64,000 bases of DNA from Bizionia myxarmorum (GCF_008086205.1 NZ_VSKK01000002.1:124001-188000); one strand, 5' to 3'; numbered from the stretch's first letter, positions 12,001-21,369 are shown. Notes: generated from the sequence alone by a model not told the origin. Made by a program: numbers and translations.

Positions 12001-12150
12001 AGGTAAACATTTTAAGAATTTTTTAAGCTATTAATCAATCAAAAATGGGGAATACCTAATAATAAGTGGGCAATATAAAAATTCTATTTAATACACCCTT
12101 ATAAAATGAGAGTTTTTCGTTGAAATCCCTTGATTTTATTCATGAATACA
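12001..12150. other. Gene-free spacer between convergent genes
   Basis: Part of the 300-base gap between the YwqK-like gene and the convergent fasciclin gene. Apart from the two terminators at its sides it is AT-rich with no open frame, repeat or promoter box that I can support. Confidence 0.5.
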
Positions 12151-12180
12151 AAAAAAGACTGTTCTAATTAAAGAACAGTC
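12151..12180 (-). terminator. Intrinsic terminator of the fasciclin gene
   Basis: Read on the minus strand, GACTGTTCT (12180-12172) pairs with AGAACAGTC (12165-12157) and is followed by a run of six to seven T. It is about 60 bases downstream of the fasciclin stop codon. Confidence 0.9.
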
Positions 12181-12241
12181 CCTCTTTTTCAAAGCAATTT
12201 AAAACATTTAAATTATTAACTAAACTATTTAAATGGTACTA

Positions 12242-13672
12242 TTATAAAGGTGGTAAAACAACCTTATTGATAGCGTGAATTACGCCATTGGAAGCTTGAA
12301 CATCAACAGCAATTATGTTGCTTACTCTGCCGTTTGCATCAGTTAAGGTTGCACCACCAGTAACGTTAGCTGTAATATTACCTCCTAATGTTGCAATGGT
12401 CATATTATCAGTTAATGCGGTTGATCTTACATTCGCACCAGCAACAGCATGCATTTTTAAAGTTGCGTTTAATGTAGCCTCTGGAATATCTGCTAAACCA
12501 GCTAAACTTAATTCTGTTAATAAAGCGCCGAATGCATCATTTGTTGGTGCAAATACAGTGAAAGGCGCTGGAGCCGTTCCGTTAGGCGTTGAAAGTGTTC
12601 CAACAAAATCAAAGGTTAAATCACTACGTGTTAAGGCAGCAACCAAAGTTGTAAAGGTTGGGTCAGCTAAAGCGAAATCTACTACTGTTGGTAAACCAAT
12701 TACAGCATCTACAGCGTGAATAACACCGTTTGTTGCTACAACATCAGCTGCTGCAACTGTAGAAACACCGTTAAATTTAACACCATCATTTGTGTTGAAG
12801 TATAAACTCATTGGATTTCCACCAGCACCTGTAGCGCTTGTAGTTGTATATCCAGCGCCAGCATCTACTAAATCAGTAGAAAACGTAGCACCTGCTAAAA
12901 CATGGTTTAATAAAACTTGAGATAATACATCTGTTGGTACATCACCTAAACCAGAAAAGTTGTTATCAGCTAAAAATGTACCGAAGGCATCATTATTAGG
13001 CGCTAAAACCGTAAATGGTCCTGAACCTTGTAAAACTGCTACTAATCCACCATCTGCTGCGCCTAAAGCCGCAACTAAATTACTGAATCCTGGATTTGCT
13101 AAAGCGTGATCTACAACATCTGGTAAGCCAATTACACCATCAACAATATGAATTATACCGTTTGATGCTGAAATATCAGCTGTAGATACAGATGCTACGT
13201 TATTGAAACGTACATCATTATTAGCTGTGTTAAAAAATAAACTCATGCTTGCACCGCCAACACCTGTTGCATTAGTTTTTGCATAACCTGAACCTTGACC
13301 TACTAAAGCACTTGCAGGAACTGAACCAGAAATAACGTGGTTTAATAAAATTTGAGATAGTACGTCGGTTGGTACATCACTTAATGAAGCAAAACCGTTA
13401 GCTGATAAAAATGCTGAAAATGCGGCATTTGTAGGAGCAAGAACTGTAAAAGGTCCATTAGATTTAAGAACAGTATCTAAATTACCGTCTGCTGCTTGTA
13501 AAGCTGCAACTAATGAACTTAATTCTGGCGTGGCAATAGCCAAATCCACAATGTTGTTGGCCTGTGGTGTTGGCGTATTCACGTTGTTGTCATCGTCACT
13601 GTTACAGGACGCTACAAAGAAGACTACCAACAAGGAAGCCGAAAATCGTTTTAATGCTGTTAATGTTTTCAT
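12242..13672 (-). CDS. Surface lipoprotein with three fasciclin (FAS1) domains
   Basis: 476 residues from the ATG at 13672; a longer frame exists upstream but would read through the probable promoter box. The signal peptide ends in FVASC (acylated Cys23), followed by NSDDDNN, an acidic tract like the surface-export signal of Bacteroidota lipoproteins. Three FAS1 units of about 135 residues follow, each with a TVLAPTNAAF/TVFAPTNDAF motif and a final GVIHxVDxVIGLP motif. FAS1 proteins mediate adhesion or matrix contacts, so cell-surface adhesion is the likely role. The gene is monocistronic and opposes its neighbours. Confidence 0.9.
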   Translation of the reverse strand: MKTLTALKRFSASLLVVFFVASCNSDDDNNVNTPTPQANNIVDLAIATPELSSLVAALQAADGNLDTVLKSNGPFTVLAPTNAAFSAFLSANGFASLSDVPTDVLSQILLNHVISGSVPASALVGQGSGYAKTNATGVGGASMSLFFNTANNDVRFNNVASVSTADISASNGIIHIVDGVIGLPDVVDHALANPGFSNLVAALGAADGGLVAVLQGSGPFTVLAPNNDAFGTFLADNNFSGLGDVPTDVLSQVLLNHVLAGATFSTDLVDAGAGYTTTSATGAGGNPMSLYFNTNDGVKFNGVSTVAAADVVATNGVIHAVDAVIGLPTVVDFALADPTFTTLVAALTRSDLTFDFVGTLSTPNGTAPAPFTVFAPTNDAFGALLTELSLAGLADIPEATLNATLKMHAVAGANVRSTALTDNMTIATLGGNITANVTGGATLTDANGRVSNIIAVDVQASNGVIHAINKVVLPPL

Positions 13673-13696
13673 ATATAAAGTTTTTAATTTGTTTAT

Positions 13697-13704
13697 CAAA
13701 TATA
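13697..13704 (-). promoter_or_regulatory. -7 box of fasciclin gene promoter
   Basis: On the minus strand the box reads TATATTTG, a full match to TAnnTTTG, ending 24 bases before the chosen ATG at 13672. A TTG exists only 13 bases further upstream, which is closer than usual, so the -33 element is unclear. Confidence 0.5.
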
Positions 13705-13823
13705 CAGAAAGATTAAACAATAAATACTATAATGTTTAATTAATTTAACAAAACTTTAAACGTTTTGTATTTTTAAGGTTCTAATCTATATCTATTTAGG
13801 CTATGTATATTAGGGAAATCCAT

Positions 13824-13831
13824 TATCTTTG
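13824..13831 (+). promoter_or_regulatory. -7 box of mnmA promoter, very close to the start codon
   Basis: TATCTTTG matches TAnnTTTG and ends only 9 bases before the mnmA ATG at 13841, so the mRNA leader would be about 0-5 bases. No good TTG -33 element is seen. Confidence 0.5.
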
Positions 13832-13840
13832 CATGCAATT

Positions 13841-15037
13841 ATGGAAAACAAAAAACGTGTTATAATCGGTTTATCTGGAGGTGTGGATTCCAGTGTGGCA
13901 GCTCATCTTCTGCAGAAAGAAGGTTATGAAGTTATAGCCTTGTTTATGAAAAATTGGCATGATGATTCGGTGACTATTTCAGATGAATGTCCATGGCTTG
14001 ATGACAGTAATGATGCTATGCTAGTTGCTGACAAATTGGGAATTCCTTTTCAAACCGTCGATTTAAGTGAAGAATATAAGGAGCGTATTGTTGATTATAT
14101 GTTTAAGGAATATGAAAGTGGCCGAACGCCAAATCCTGATGTTCTTTGTAATCGTGAAATTAAGTTTGATGTTTTTATGAAAATAGCATTAGACCTAGGA
14201 GCTGACTTTGTAGCAACAGGACATTATTGTCGTAAAGGCACAATTCAAAAGGATGGAAAAGATGTTCATCAATTACTAGCGGGTGTGGACGGCAATAAAG
14301 ATCAGTCTTATTTTTTATGTCAATTATCACAAGAGCAGTTATCAAAATCCTTATTTCCTATAGGCGAACTTACAAAACCGGAGGTACGCGAAATAGCAGC
14401 TAAACTCGATTTAATAACCGCCGATAAGAAAGATTCTCAAGGCTTATGTTTCATTGGAAAAGTGCGCTTACCAGAATTTCTTCAACAGCAATTAAAACCT
14501 AAAGAAGGTGTTATCGTGGAAATTCCAAGTGCGTATGCAAATTATAATGTAACATCACCAACTTTCAATTCTAAAGAAGATGAATTGGCATTTTTATCTC
14601 GGAAAGCAGATTATCATGTTGCGGATGGTAAAATTGTTGGGAAACATCAAGGCGCGCATTTTTATACCAAAGGACAACGAAAAGGTTTAGCCGTCGGCGG
14701 AACTTTAGAGCCCTTATTTGTTATTGATACGGATGTTATGGAAAACGTTATTTACACCGGTCAAGGTAAAGCGCATCCTGGACTTTATAAAACAGCATTA
14801 TTTATTAACACAGTCGATTTGCATTGGGTACGTGAAGATTTAGCTTTAAAAATTGGTGAATCATTGCCTGTTTTAGCGCGTATTCGGTATCGCCAACAAT
14901 TGGAGAAAGCCATACTGTATCGTGTGGAATCTGGTATGTATATTGAGTTTTCAAATCCGCAATCGGCCATTGCAGAAGGACAGTTTGCTGCTTGGTATTT
15001 AGAAGATGAACTTATTGGTTCTGGAGTTATTTCTTAA
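13841..15037 (+). CDS. mnmA: tRNA-specific 2-thiouridylase MnmA
   Basis: 398 residues. Adds sulfur to U34 of tRNAs for Lys, Glu and Gln. The PP-loop [13 protein letters not shown] is at the N-terminus, the first catalytic cysteine is in [16 protein letters not shown] and the second in [16 protein letters not shown]; a C-terminal beta-barrel follows. The start is the ATG at 13841; a TTG four codons earlier overlaps the -7 box. The FMKNWHDDS insertion after the PP-loop is a feature I recall from Bacteroidota MnmA proteins. The gene appears to stand alone. Confidence 0.95.
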   Translation: MENKKRVIIGLSGGVDSSVAAHLLQKEGYEVIALFMKNWHDDSVTISDECPWLDDSNDAMLVADKLGIPFQTVDLSEEYKERIVDYMFKEYESGRTPNPDVLCNREIKFDVFMKIALDLGADFVATGHYCRKGTIQKDGKDVHQLLAGVDGNKDQSYFLCQLSQEQLSKSLFPIGELTKPEVREIAAKLDLITADKKDSQGLCFIGKVRLPEFLQQQLKPKEGVIVEIPSAYANYNVTSPTFNSKEDELAFLSRKADYHVADGKIVGKHQGAHFYTKGQRKGLAVGGTLEPLFVIDTDVMENVIYTGQGKAHPGLYKTALFINTVDLHWVREDLALKIGESLPVLARIRYRQQLEKAILYRVESGMYIEFSNPQSAIAEGQFAAWYLEDELIGSGVIS

Positions 15038-15126
15038 GAATTAAAATTTCATTTTCTTACTTTTGAAATTGGTGTCACTTCAAGCGAAGTCGAAAAGTCT
15101 TCAATAAATCAACAAAATTTTTTATT

Positions 15127-16068
15127 ATGCAAAATAGAATAACACAATTATTCAATATTCAATATCCTATTATACAAGCTGGAATGATTTGGAATTCAGG
15201 CTGGCGTTTAGCTTCAGCTGCCAGTAATTCGGGGATTTTAGGCTTAATTGGCGCTGGAAGTATGTATCCAGATGTGTTGCGTGAGCATATTCAAAAATGT
15301 AAAAAAGCAACAACTAAACCTTTTGGCGTAAATGTTCCTATGTTATATCCTAACGTGGAAGAAATTATGAATATTATTGTAGATGAAGATGTAAAAATTG
15401 TATTTACATCAGCTGGAAATCCGAAAACGTGGACTAAATGGTTGCAAGAACGCGGCATAACGGTTGTTCATGTAGTGAGTAGTGTGAAATTTGCACTAAA
15501 AGCACAAGAAGCGGGCGTAGATGCTGTTGTTGTTGAAGGTTTTGAAGCTGGAGGTCATAACGGTCGGGATGAAACTACAACGCTCACTTTAATTCCTATG
15601 GTAAAAGAGCAAATAGAAATTCCACTTATAGCCGCAGGTGGTATTGCCACAGGAAAAGCCATGTTGGCCACCATGATTTTGGGCGCAGATGGCGTCCAAG
15701 TTGGTAGTCGCTTTGTTGCGAGTAATGAAAGTTCCGCGCATCAAGCTTTCAAAGACGTTGTAGTTAATACTAAAGAAGGGGATACTCAACTGACGTTAAA
15801 AGAATTGGCGCCGGTACGATTAATCAAAAATAAGTTTTTCAACGACATTCAAGAGCTCTACAAATCATCACCAACGACAGAGCAACTTCAAGAATTACTA
15901 GGTCGTGCACGCGCAAAGCGCGGTATGTTTGAAGGGGATTTAGAAGATGGTGAATTAGAAATTGGCCAAATAGCTGGATTGATTCATGATATTAAATCGG
16001 TAGCAGAAATCGTTGAAGATATACTGATTGAATTTGAAGCAGCAAAAAAATTAGTTACCACATTTTAA
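15127..16068 (+). CDS. Nitronate monooxygenase / FMN-dependent 2-nitropropane dioxygenase family
   Basis: 313-residue TIM-barrel flavoprotein. Visible motifs are YPIIQAGMIW at the N-terminus, VVEGFEAGGHNGRDE (FMN and catalytic His region) and AAGGIATGKAMLATMILGA followed by DGVQVGSRF (phosphate-binding loop). Family members oxidise nitronates or, in the FabK branch, reduce enoyl-ACP; sequence alone does not decide which. It is soluble, with no signal peptide. The 89 bases before it contain a partial copy-like fragment (cacttcaagcgaagtcgaa) of the repeat family seen at 35.7 kb. A MATE gene follows after 70 bases with its own promoter box. Confidence 0.85.
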   Translation: MQNRITQLFNIQYPIIQAGMIWNSGWRLASAASNSGILGLIGAGSMYPDVLREHIQKCKKATTKPFGVNVPMLYPNVEEIMNIIVDEDVKIVFTSAGNPKTWTKWLQERGITVVHVVSSVKFALKAQEAGVDAVVVEGFEAGGHNGRDETTTLTLIPMVKEQIEIPLIAAGGIATGKAMLATMILGADGVQVGSRFVASNESSAHQAFKDVVVNTKEGDTQLTLKELAPVRLIKNKFFNDIQELYKSSPTTEQLQELLGRARAKRGMFEGDLEDGELEIGQIAGLIHDIKSVAEIVEDILIEFEAAKKLVTTF

Positions 16069-16126
16069 GGGTGATAATTAACAAATTTTAATGATAATTT
16101 CTATAGTATAGCCAAAAGCTAAATAC

Positions 16127-16134
16127 TATTTTTG
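16127..16134 (+). promoter_or_regulatory. -7 box of the MATE gene promoter, nearly leaderless
   Basis: TATTTTTG matches TAnnTTTG and ends 4 bases before the ATG at 16139, so transcription would begin at about the first codon. No clear -33 TTG was found. Confidence 0.5.
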
Positions 16135-16138
16135 CAAA

Positions 16139-17515
16139 ATGGTTTTAAGCGATTACACAAAAGAATTTAAATATAACTGGCAGCTAGCCGCTCCCGTTAT
16201 GTTGGGGATGTTAGGGCATACCTTTGTGAGTTTTGTGGATAATATAATGGTGGGACAACTTGGAACTGCGGAACTAGCTGCTGTTTCATTGGGAAATAGT
16301 TTTATGTTCATTGCAATGTCCATTGGTATTGGTTTTTCTACAGCCATTACACCGTTAGTTGCTGAAGCAGATGCCGAAGGGGATTTTGCGAAAGGAAAAT
16401 CGGCTTTTAAGCATGGTTTATTTTTATGCACATCTTTAGGTTTATTTTTATTTGTTCTACTGCTTTTCGCTAAGCCTTTAATGTATGTAATGAAGCAACC
16501 CATAGAGGTTGTTGAGTTGGCTATTCCGTATTTGGATTTGGTCGCATTTTCACTGGTGCCATTAATTGTTTTTCAAGCCTTCAAACAATTTAGTGATGGC
16601 TTGTCCATGACACGTTACCCCATGTATGCTACTATTTTAGCGAATGTTGTAAACGTTGTTTTAAACTACTTATTAATTTTTGGAAAATTTGGTTTCCCTG
16701 AAATGGGCATAGTTGGTGCCGCATACGGTACCTTAATTTCGCGTATAGCCATGGTTATATTCTTGTGGTGGTTATTAAAAGGGCATGCAAAATCTAAAGC
16801 ATACGTTACCCATATCAAGATTTTTGTACTTGATAATATGATGCTAAAAAAGGTGACTAATTTAGCAGCACCAAGTTCTATGCAAATGTTTTTTGAAGTG
16901 GCTATTTTTACGGCAGCTGTTTGGTTAAGCGGCTTATTAGGTAAAAACGCTCAAGCGGCCAATCAAATAGCCTTAAATTTATCCTCTATGACGTTTATGA
17001 TAGCCACGGGTTTAAGTGTTGCCTCCATGATTCGCGTTGGAAATCAGAAAGGATTAAAGAAATATCATGAATTACGCAGAATAGCTTTTTCCATTTTTCT
17101 GTTAGGAATGATTTTAGCCACCAGTTTCGCAATTCTGTTTTTTATATTTCACAATCAGTTACCACAAATATATTTAGATAACAGTGATTTATTGAATGCT
17201 GTTGATAATGCTGAAGTATTAAGTATCGCATCCAGTTTATTGATTGCTGCTGCCATTTTTCAAATTAGTGATAGTATTCAAGTCGTTATGCTAGGAGCAT
17301 TACGAGGTTTGCAAGATGTGAAAATACCGACCATTATAACCTTTATTTCCTATTGGGTAATAGGTTTTCCTATCAGTATTTACTTCGGTGATGAATCACG
17401 CCTAGCCAGTTTTGGCATTTGGATGGGTTTATTGGCGGGATTAACTGTGGCAGCTATTTTATTATTTATCCGATTTAACTACCTTACCAAACGTTTAATA
17501 TTATCTAACAAATAA
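16139..17515 (+). CDS. MATE family efflux transporter
   Basis: 458 residues with about 12 hydrophobic segments in two similar halves, typical of the MATE/NorM exporters that move drugs and metabolites outward using a sodium or proton gradient. Signature regions are PVMLGMLGHTFVSFVDNIMV, GTAELAAVSLGNS and AAGLTVAAILLF-type helices at the C-terminus. The start ATG is immediately downstream of a -7 box; the N-terminus MVLSDYTKEFKYNWQLAAP looks conserved from memory, so this start is preferred despite the short leader. The substrate is unknown. A small acidic protein gene follows after 9 bases, probably in the same operon. Confidence 0.93.
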   Translation: MVLSDYTKEFKYNWQLAAPVMLGMLGHTFVSFVDNIMVGQLGTAELAAVSLGNSFMFIAMSIGIGFSTAITPLVAEADAEGDFAKGKSAFKHGLFLCTSLGLFLFVLLLFAKPLMYVMKQPIEVVELAIPYLDLVAFSLVPLIVFQAFKQFSDGLSMTRYPMYATILANVVNVVLNYLLIFGKFGFPEMGIVGAAYGTLISRIAMVIFLWWLLKGHAKSKAYVTHIKIFVLDNMMLKKVTNLAAPSSMQMFFEVAIFTAAVWLSGLLGKNAQAANQIALNLSSMTFMIATGLSVASMIRVGNQKGLKKYHELRRIAFSIFLLGMILATSFAILFFIFHNQLPQIYLDNSDLLNAVDNAEVLSIASSLLIAAAIFQISDSIQVVMLGALRGLQDVKIPTIITFISYWVIGFPISIYFGDESRLASFGIWMGLLAGLTVAAILLFIRFNYLTKRLILSNK

Positions 17516-17524
17516 CAGACATAT

Positions 17525-17752
17525 ATGGACTTTCCAAAATTTTTATTAGGCGACAATACCGATTTTCCAGACGCCATTTTCGTTATTCATACGGAATTTC
17601 CTAGATTCATTATTAATTTAGAAAATGATGATGTGGAATGGTTAGAAGATTTTGATCAACATGATCAAAAAGAATTGGAGATAGAAGCTGAACGTTTAAT
17701 TCAAGAGGCAAACGATTTTTACGATCGTGAAATTGAGCGATACGAAGATTAA
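17525..17752 (+). CDS. Small acidic hypothetical protein
   Basis: 75 residues, strongly acidic (many Asp/Glu, for example NDDVEWLEDFDQHDQKELE), predicted soluble, with a helical second half. I do not recognise a named family, though similar short proteins occur next to MATE or PAP2 genes in flavobacteria as far as I recall. It starts 9 bases after the MATE gene, and the PAP2 gene begins 2 bases after its stop, so the three genes form a tight operon. That spacing and the clean start argue that it is real. No function is proposed. Confidence 0.7.
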   Translation: MDFPKFLLGDNTDFPDAIFVIHTEFPRFIINLENDDVEWLEDFDQHDQKELEIEAERLIQEANDFYDREIERYED

Positions 17753-17754
17753 TT

Positions 17755-18330
17755 ATGTTAGAACAATTAGTACAACTTGACACCGAACTTTTCCTCTATT
17801 TAAACAATTTAGGAACCAGTACTTGGGATGCCTTTTGGATGTTTTACACTACCAAATTCTATTGGATTCCCTTTTATGCGGTTCTGTTGTTTGTAATTTT
17901 AAGAACGCGAACGCTCAAGTTGTTTTTTCTAACGCTTGTCGTTATTGCCTTGATGATTCTTTTTACGGATCAGATGACCAATGTATTCAAAAAAGTTTTG
18001 GTTTTGCGTCTGCGACCTTGTCATGATCCTGCATTAGAAGGTCTCGTGCGTTTAGTGAAATCATATTGCGGCGGACAGTTTGGTTTCTTCTCTGGCCATG
18101 CCTCCAATTCTATGGCAGTTGCCGTTTTCACAGGTTTATTACTGCGCTTCAAGTATAAGTATTTTATATTTTTTATGATATTTTGGTCTATAGCAATGGG
18201 TTATAGTCGGGTTTATATTGGGGTGCATTTTCCACTAGATGTGCTTTGCGGATGGGCTTTTGGAGCCTTGTCTGGATTTATGTTCTATAAACTGGATATA
18301 TATTTGCAAGACCGCTACCGGATTCGGTAA
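17755..18330 (+). CDS. PAP2 family membrane phosphatase
   Basis: 191 residues with about six membrane segments. All three acid-phosphatase motifs are present: KX6RP (Lys80 to Pro88), SGH (113-115) and SRX5HX3D (Ser151, Arg152, His158, Asp162). Family members dephosphorylate undecaprenyl pyrophosphate, phosphatidylglycerol phosphate or lipid A. It is translated almost directly after the small acidic protein (2-base gap). It ends at 18330, and the convergent GT39 gene ends at 18331, so no spacer for a terminator exists between them. An undecaprenyl-PP phosphatase role is plausible next to the lipid-linked sugar operon, but that is inference. Confidence 0.9.
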   Translation: MLEQLVQLDTELFLYLNNLGTSTWDAFWMFYTTKFYWIPFYAVLLFVILRTRTLKLFFLTLVVIALMILFTDQMTNVFKKVLVLRLRPCHDPALEGLVRLVKSYCGGQFGFFSGHASNSMAVAVFTGLLLRFKYKYFIFFMIFWSIAMGYSRVYIGVHFPLDVLCGWAFGALSGFMFYKLDIYLQDRYRIR

Positions 18331-19953
18331 TTACTTTTTGGTCAACTTGTAATAGGTAGCGATTAACCGATCTTTATATTGATTTGACCCTTCTGAAACT
18401 GTGTTTAAATTGAATGTATTTACTTTTTCAACAGTATAGGTGTTTTGAATAATTGCAGAATCTTCTGCGCTAATTCCAACTGCTAATAATCCGAAATTTG
18501 ATTCTTCAGGAAAACGGATGCTACCATCTTCATTTTTTATTTGTGGAATTTTGTCGCCGTATTCCCATATCATTTCTGGTGCAATATAATTGAATTGATA
18601 CAATTTTAAATCGCCTGTAAATCCTGTTTCAATAGGATGGAAGGTTTTGCTATTTAAAGCTTCTTTTAGTGGTAAAGCCGTTAATAAAAGCATAGCATAA
18701 AGTCCCATTGTAGAAATGATTACAAATTTCATGTCTTTTTGAAACAGGAATCGGAATATCAGTATTCCTAAAGCAAAAATGAAAACCGAAGCCAAAATAT
18801 AATAGATCCAATAGCCTTCTAAATTCTCCCTTAAAAACACATAAGCCACCATTGGAAAGGCTATTCCGATTAAACCGATCAATCCAAAATTAAAATAGAC
18901 AGGTATGGTTTCTCTCTTATTGGTTAATTTCTTAAATTCTCGGATAAGATAATCTAGGTAAAAACTAAAATTAATAGCCAAAGGAATTAAAACAGGCATT
19001 AAATAACGTGACTTTTTCTCGGGAATGAGGGATAGCAAAATCACAGCTAAAATAGTCCATAGCAAACTAAATTGATATGCTTTTAAATTTCTTACGCGTA
19101 TTTTTAAATAGGGATATAATAAACTTATAAAAGCAGGAATGGTCCATAAACCACTTTGGGTAAAGAAACTCCAATAGTAGTAAAAAGGTCTCACATTATA
19201 ACTGCTCCAATTTCCAGTTTCCTTTTCTGCTATTGCTAAAAAAGTGGTTGGATCTTCTAATCGGACATATAAATACCACCAACCGCCAACCGCTAAAGCT
19301 AAAATGAGGATGATAAGCGATGGCACTAATTTGTTAATAAAAGACCTGTATTTAAAAGTGAAACCATAAGCCAATAGAAATGGTAATAGCAAAGCATAAA
19401 AACTAACAGGACCTTTACTTAATATGGAGAAACCGATAAAAACGCCAGCTAATAGTGCCGATTTCCATGGAGTTTTTTCGGCTTCAAAAAAGCAAAACAA
19501 ATAATAGATTGCCACACACATAAAACCGTGCGTAAAAATATCCCAAGGTGCTTCTATAATAATACCAATAACATAAAATGATGTGGTAACACTAATAGCA
19601 GCAAGCATTCCGAAAGATTGACTATCTGTTATTTTTTTTGAAAGTTTAAATACATAAACCGCAATAATCATAATAAATATAACGGCTGGTAAACGCATGG
19701 CGAATGCACTATTCACACCAAAAATGGCTGCAGAAATAGCCGTAAGCCAAGTTGGTAAAGGCGGTTTTTCATAGCGCGCTTCACCATTCATAGTGGTTAG
19801 TAACCAATTATTATCCGTTAACATTTCCCGAGCGGTAACAAAATTTCGCGCCTCCATAATCGTTACATCCATGATATGTAAATTAGGAAGTAAAACTAGA
19901 GCTATACCTAAACAGATAAAAGGGATAGGATATTTTTTAAGAAGGGAGAACAT
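18331..19953 (-). CDS. ArnT-like glycosyltransferase family 39 membrane protein
   Basis: 540 residues, about 12 membrane segments, GT-C fold. The first external loop has MEARNFVTAREML and RYEKPPLPTWL, matching the acidic and KPPL motifs of ArnT/PMT enzymes that move a sugar from a polyprenyl phosphate to lipid A or protein. It is the last gene of a minus-strand operon with a GT2 (which would make polyprenyl-P-sugar) and a LAB_N protein; its start overlaps the LAB_N gene by 17 bases. A lipid A or envelope glycan modification role follows from this context, but the sugar is unknown. Confidence 0.85.
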   Translation of the reverse strand: MFSLLKKYPIPFICLGIALVLLPNLHIMDVTIMEARNFVTAREMLTDNNWLLTTMNGEARYEKPPLPTWLTAISAAIFGVNSAFAMRLPAVIFIMIIAVYVFKLSKKITDSQSFGMLAAISVTTSFYVIGIIIEAPWDIFTHGFMCVAIYYLFCFFEAEKTPWKSALLAGVFIGFSILSKGPVSFYALLLPFLLAYGFTFKYRSFINKLVPSLIILILALAVGGWWYLYVRLEDPTTFLAIAEKETGNWSSYNVRPFYYYWSFFTQSGLWTIPAFISLLYPYLKIRVRNLKAYQFSLLWTILAVILLSLIPEKKSRYLMPVLIPLAINFSFYLDYLIREFKKLTNKRETIPVYFNFGLIGLIGIAFPMVAYVFLRENLEGYWIYYILASVFIFALGILIFRFLFQKDMKFVIISTMGLYAMLLLTALPLKEALNSKTFHPIETGFTGDLKLYQFNYIAPEMIWEYGDKIPQIKNEDGSIRFPEESNFGLLAVGISAEDSAIIQNTYTVEKVNTFNLNTVSEGSNQYKDRLIATYYKLTKK

Positions 19954-20566
19954 ACTTTCGGGTTAAAATTAAATTTCTAATATAGATAATAGCACCTAAA
20001 ATATGACCGATAAATAAAACAGGATCTCGTCTGAAAACAGCGTAAATTAAAATAAGAAGCGATCCAATTAAACTCAGCAACCAAAAGCCAAAAGGTAAAG
20101 TGGACTCTTTCCGTTTTTCGGAATAAATCCATTGGTAAACAAAGCGCAAGGTGAAAACGACTTGAGAAACGATGCCTAAAATTAATAACCAAACCGGAAT
20201 GGCATCCTTTGAGAATAGTTTTACAACATCTATAGAATTATTATTAAAATAGAATACCGCTACAAAAGTGGGTACCAATAATAAAAACCATTGCATAAAT
20301 TTGGGGTATTTCTGCCACTGATTTTGCAATTGTAAATTTCGAATATATATAAAATAGGTTAATCCTTGCCCTAACATTATGGCAAAATCATCTCGTAAAT
20401 AACCATAAATAAATAGCAAGAAAGACGCAAATAAACTCAAGGTCCAGAAAATAGTAGGTGTAATAACACGTTTCTGCTTTTCAGAATAAACCCATTGTAT
20501 AATTAAGCGTGATGAAAACAACAGTTGCGCCAAAAATCCTATGGTATATATTAGCCAGTTGCTCAT
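19937..20566 (-). CDS. Membrane protein with two lipid-A-disaccharide-synthase N-terminal (LAB_N) domains
   Basis: 209 residues made of two similar halves, each with a SSRLIIQWVYSEK or LRFVYQWIYSEKRK motif followed by two hydrophobic helices and a final YFIYIRNLQL/AIIYIRNLIL motif. This is the LAB_N domain, named for its occurrence at the N-terminus of some LpxB proteins, here present twice and alone. It overlaps its neighbours on both sides (one base with the GT2, 17 bases with the GT39), so the three are translationally coupled. The small multi-helix layout suggests a role in moving or handling the lipid-linked sugar, but that is a guess. Confidence 0.85.
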   Translation of the reverse strand: MSNWLIYTIGFLAQLLFSSRLIIQWVYSEKQKRVITPTIFWTLSLFASFLLFIYGYLRDDFAIMLGQGLTYFIYIRNLQLQNQWQKYPKFMQWFLLLVPTFVAVFYFNNNSIDVVKLFSKDAIPVWLLILGIVSQVVFTLRFVYQWIYSEKRKESTLPFGFWLLSLIGSLLILIYAVFRRDPVLFIGHILGAIIYIRNLILTRKYVLPS

Positions 20567-21279
20567 TAACTTTGTTTTTCGACACTATAATTAATATATT
20601 TTTTCTTCATCCATAAATAGGCGAAACAATCCATTAATGGACCAAATAAGCGATTCCAAACCCCAAAATTAGCCTGCCCTGCAAGTCTAGGAAAATGCTG
20701 AACCGGCACTTGAATAATTTTACCGTTTTGTAATAAAATCATGGCAGGTAAAAAACGGTGTAATCCTTTAAACATGGGAATGCGTTTGGCATAATCCGTT
20801 TTTATTACTTTTAAGGGACAACCTGTATCATCCATGCCGTCTTTAGTAAAAGCACGACGAATGCCATTGGCAATGGTAGACGACATGTTTTTAACAAAAC
20901 TATCCTTTCGGTTCGCGCGTACGCCAGTTACTAGATCGTAATCGTTGATGTACTTTAAAAGTAGATTGAAATCTTCGGGAGCGGTTTGTAAATCGGAGTC
21001 AATATAGCCCACTAATTCGGTATTGGTATAATCAAAACCTGCTTTTATGGCGGCACTTAAGCCCCGATTTTCGGTAAAACTAATATATTGGAATTCTGGG
21101 TTTCTAGCAGCAATAGCCTCAATAAGCTGCTGACTATTATCTTTTGAACCATCATTAACAAAAAGAATCTTTGTTTTTTTGGAAGCTATTTTTATATAGG
21201 CTAATAATTCCTGTTCAACGCGCGCTAAATTATCTTCTTCATTATATACAGGAACAATAATCGTAAATTGGTAATCCAT
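20566..21279 (-). CDS. GT2 glycosyltransferase, polyprenyl-phosphate sugar synthase type
   Basis: 237 residues from the ATG at 21279. GT-A fold: TIIVPVYNEEDNL, FVNDGSKDNS and the DxD in GYIDSDLQTAPEDF; the GVRANRKDSFVK and DDTGCPLKV motifs are typical of the ArnC/dolichol-phosphate-mannose-synthase group. It lacks C-terminal membrane helices, so the partner LAB_N protein may supply the membrane part. It should transfer a sugar from a nucleotide to undecaprenyl phosphate for the GT39 downstream. A longer frame with a TTG start at 21300 runs into the -7 box, so ATG 21279 is preferred. Confidence 0.88.
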   Translation of the reverse strand: MDYQFTIIVPVYNEEDNLARVEQELLAYIKIASKKTKILFVNDGSKDNSQQLIEAIAARNPEFQYISFTENRGLSAAIKAGFDYTNTELVGYIDSDLQTAPEDFNLLLKYINDYDLVTGVRANRKDSFVKNMSSTIANGIRRAFTKDGMDDTGCPLKVIKTDYAKRIPMFKGLHRFLPAMILLQNGKIIQVPVQHFPRLAGQANFGVWNRLFGPLMDCFAYLWMKKKYINYSVEKQS

Positions 21280-21297
21280 AGAACTAAAATTGTAGTA

Positions 21298-21305
21298 CAA
21301 ATGTA
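21298..21305 (-). promoter_or_regulatory. -7 box for the GT2-LAB_N-GT39 operon
   Basis: On the minus strand the box reads TACATTTG, matching TAnnTTTG, 18 bases before the ATG at 21279. No convincing -33 TTG is visible. Confidence 0.45.
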
Positions 21306-21369
21306 TTCTTTTTTATAGAATTCTAAACTTACAGAAAAAAAATGTTTCTTTGTATTAGAAATAAGATTT

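Noticed and set aside
12315-12719. Plus-strand frame inside the fasciclin gene
   Set aside because: It is the antisense shadow of an alanine- and threonine-rich coding region, which leaves few stops on the other strand.
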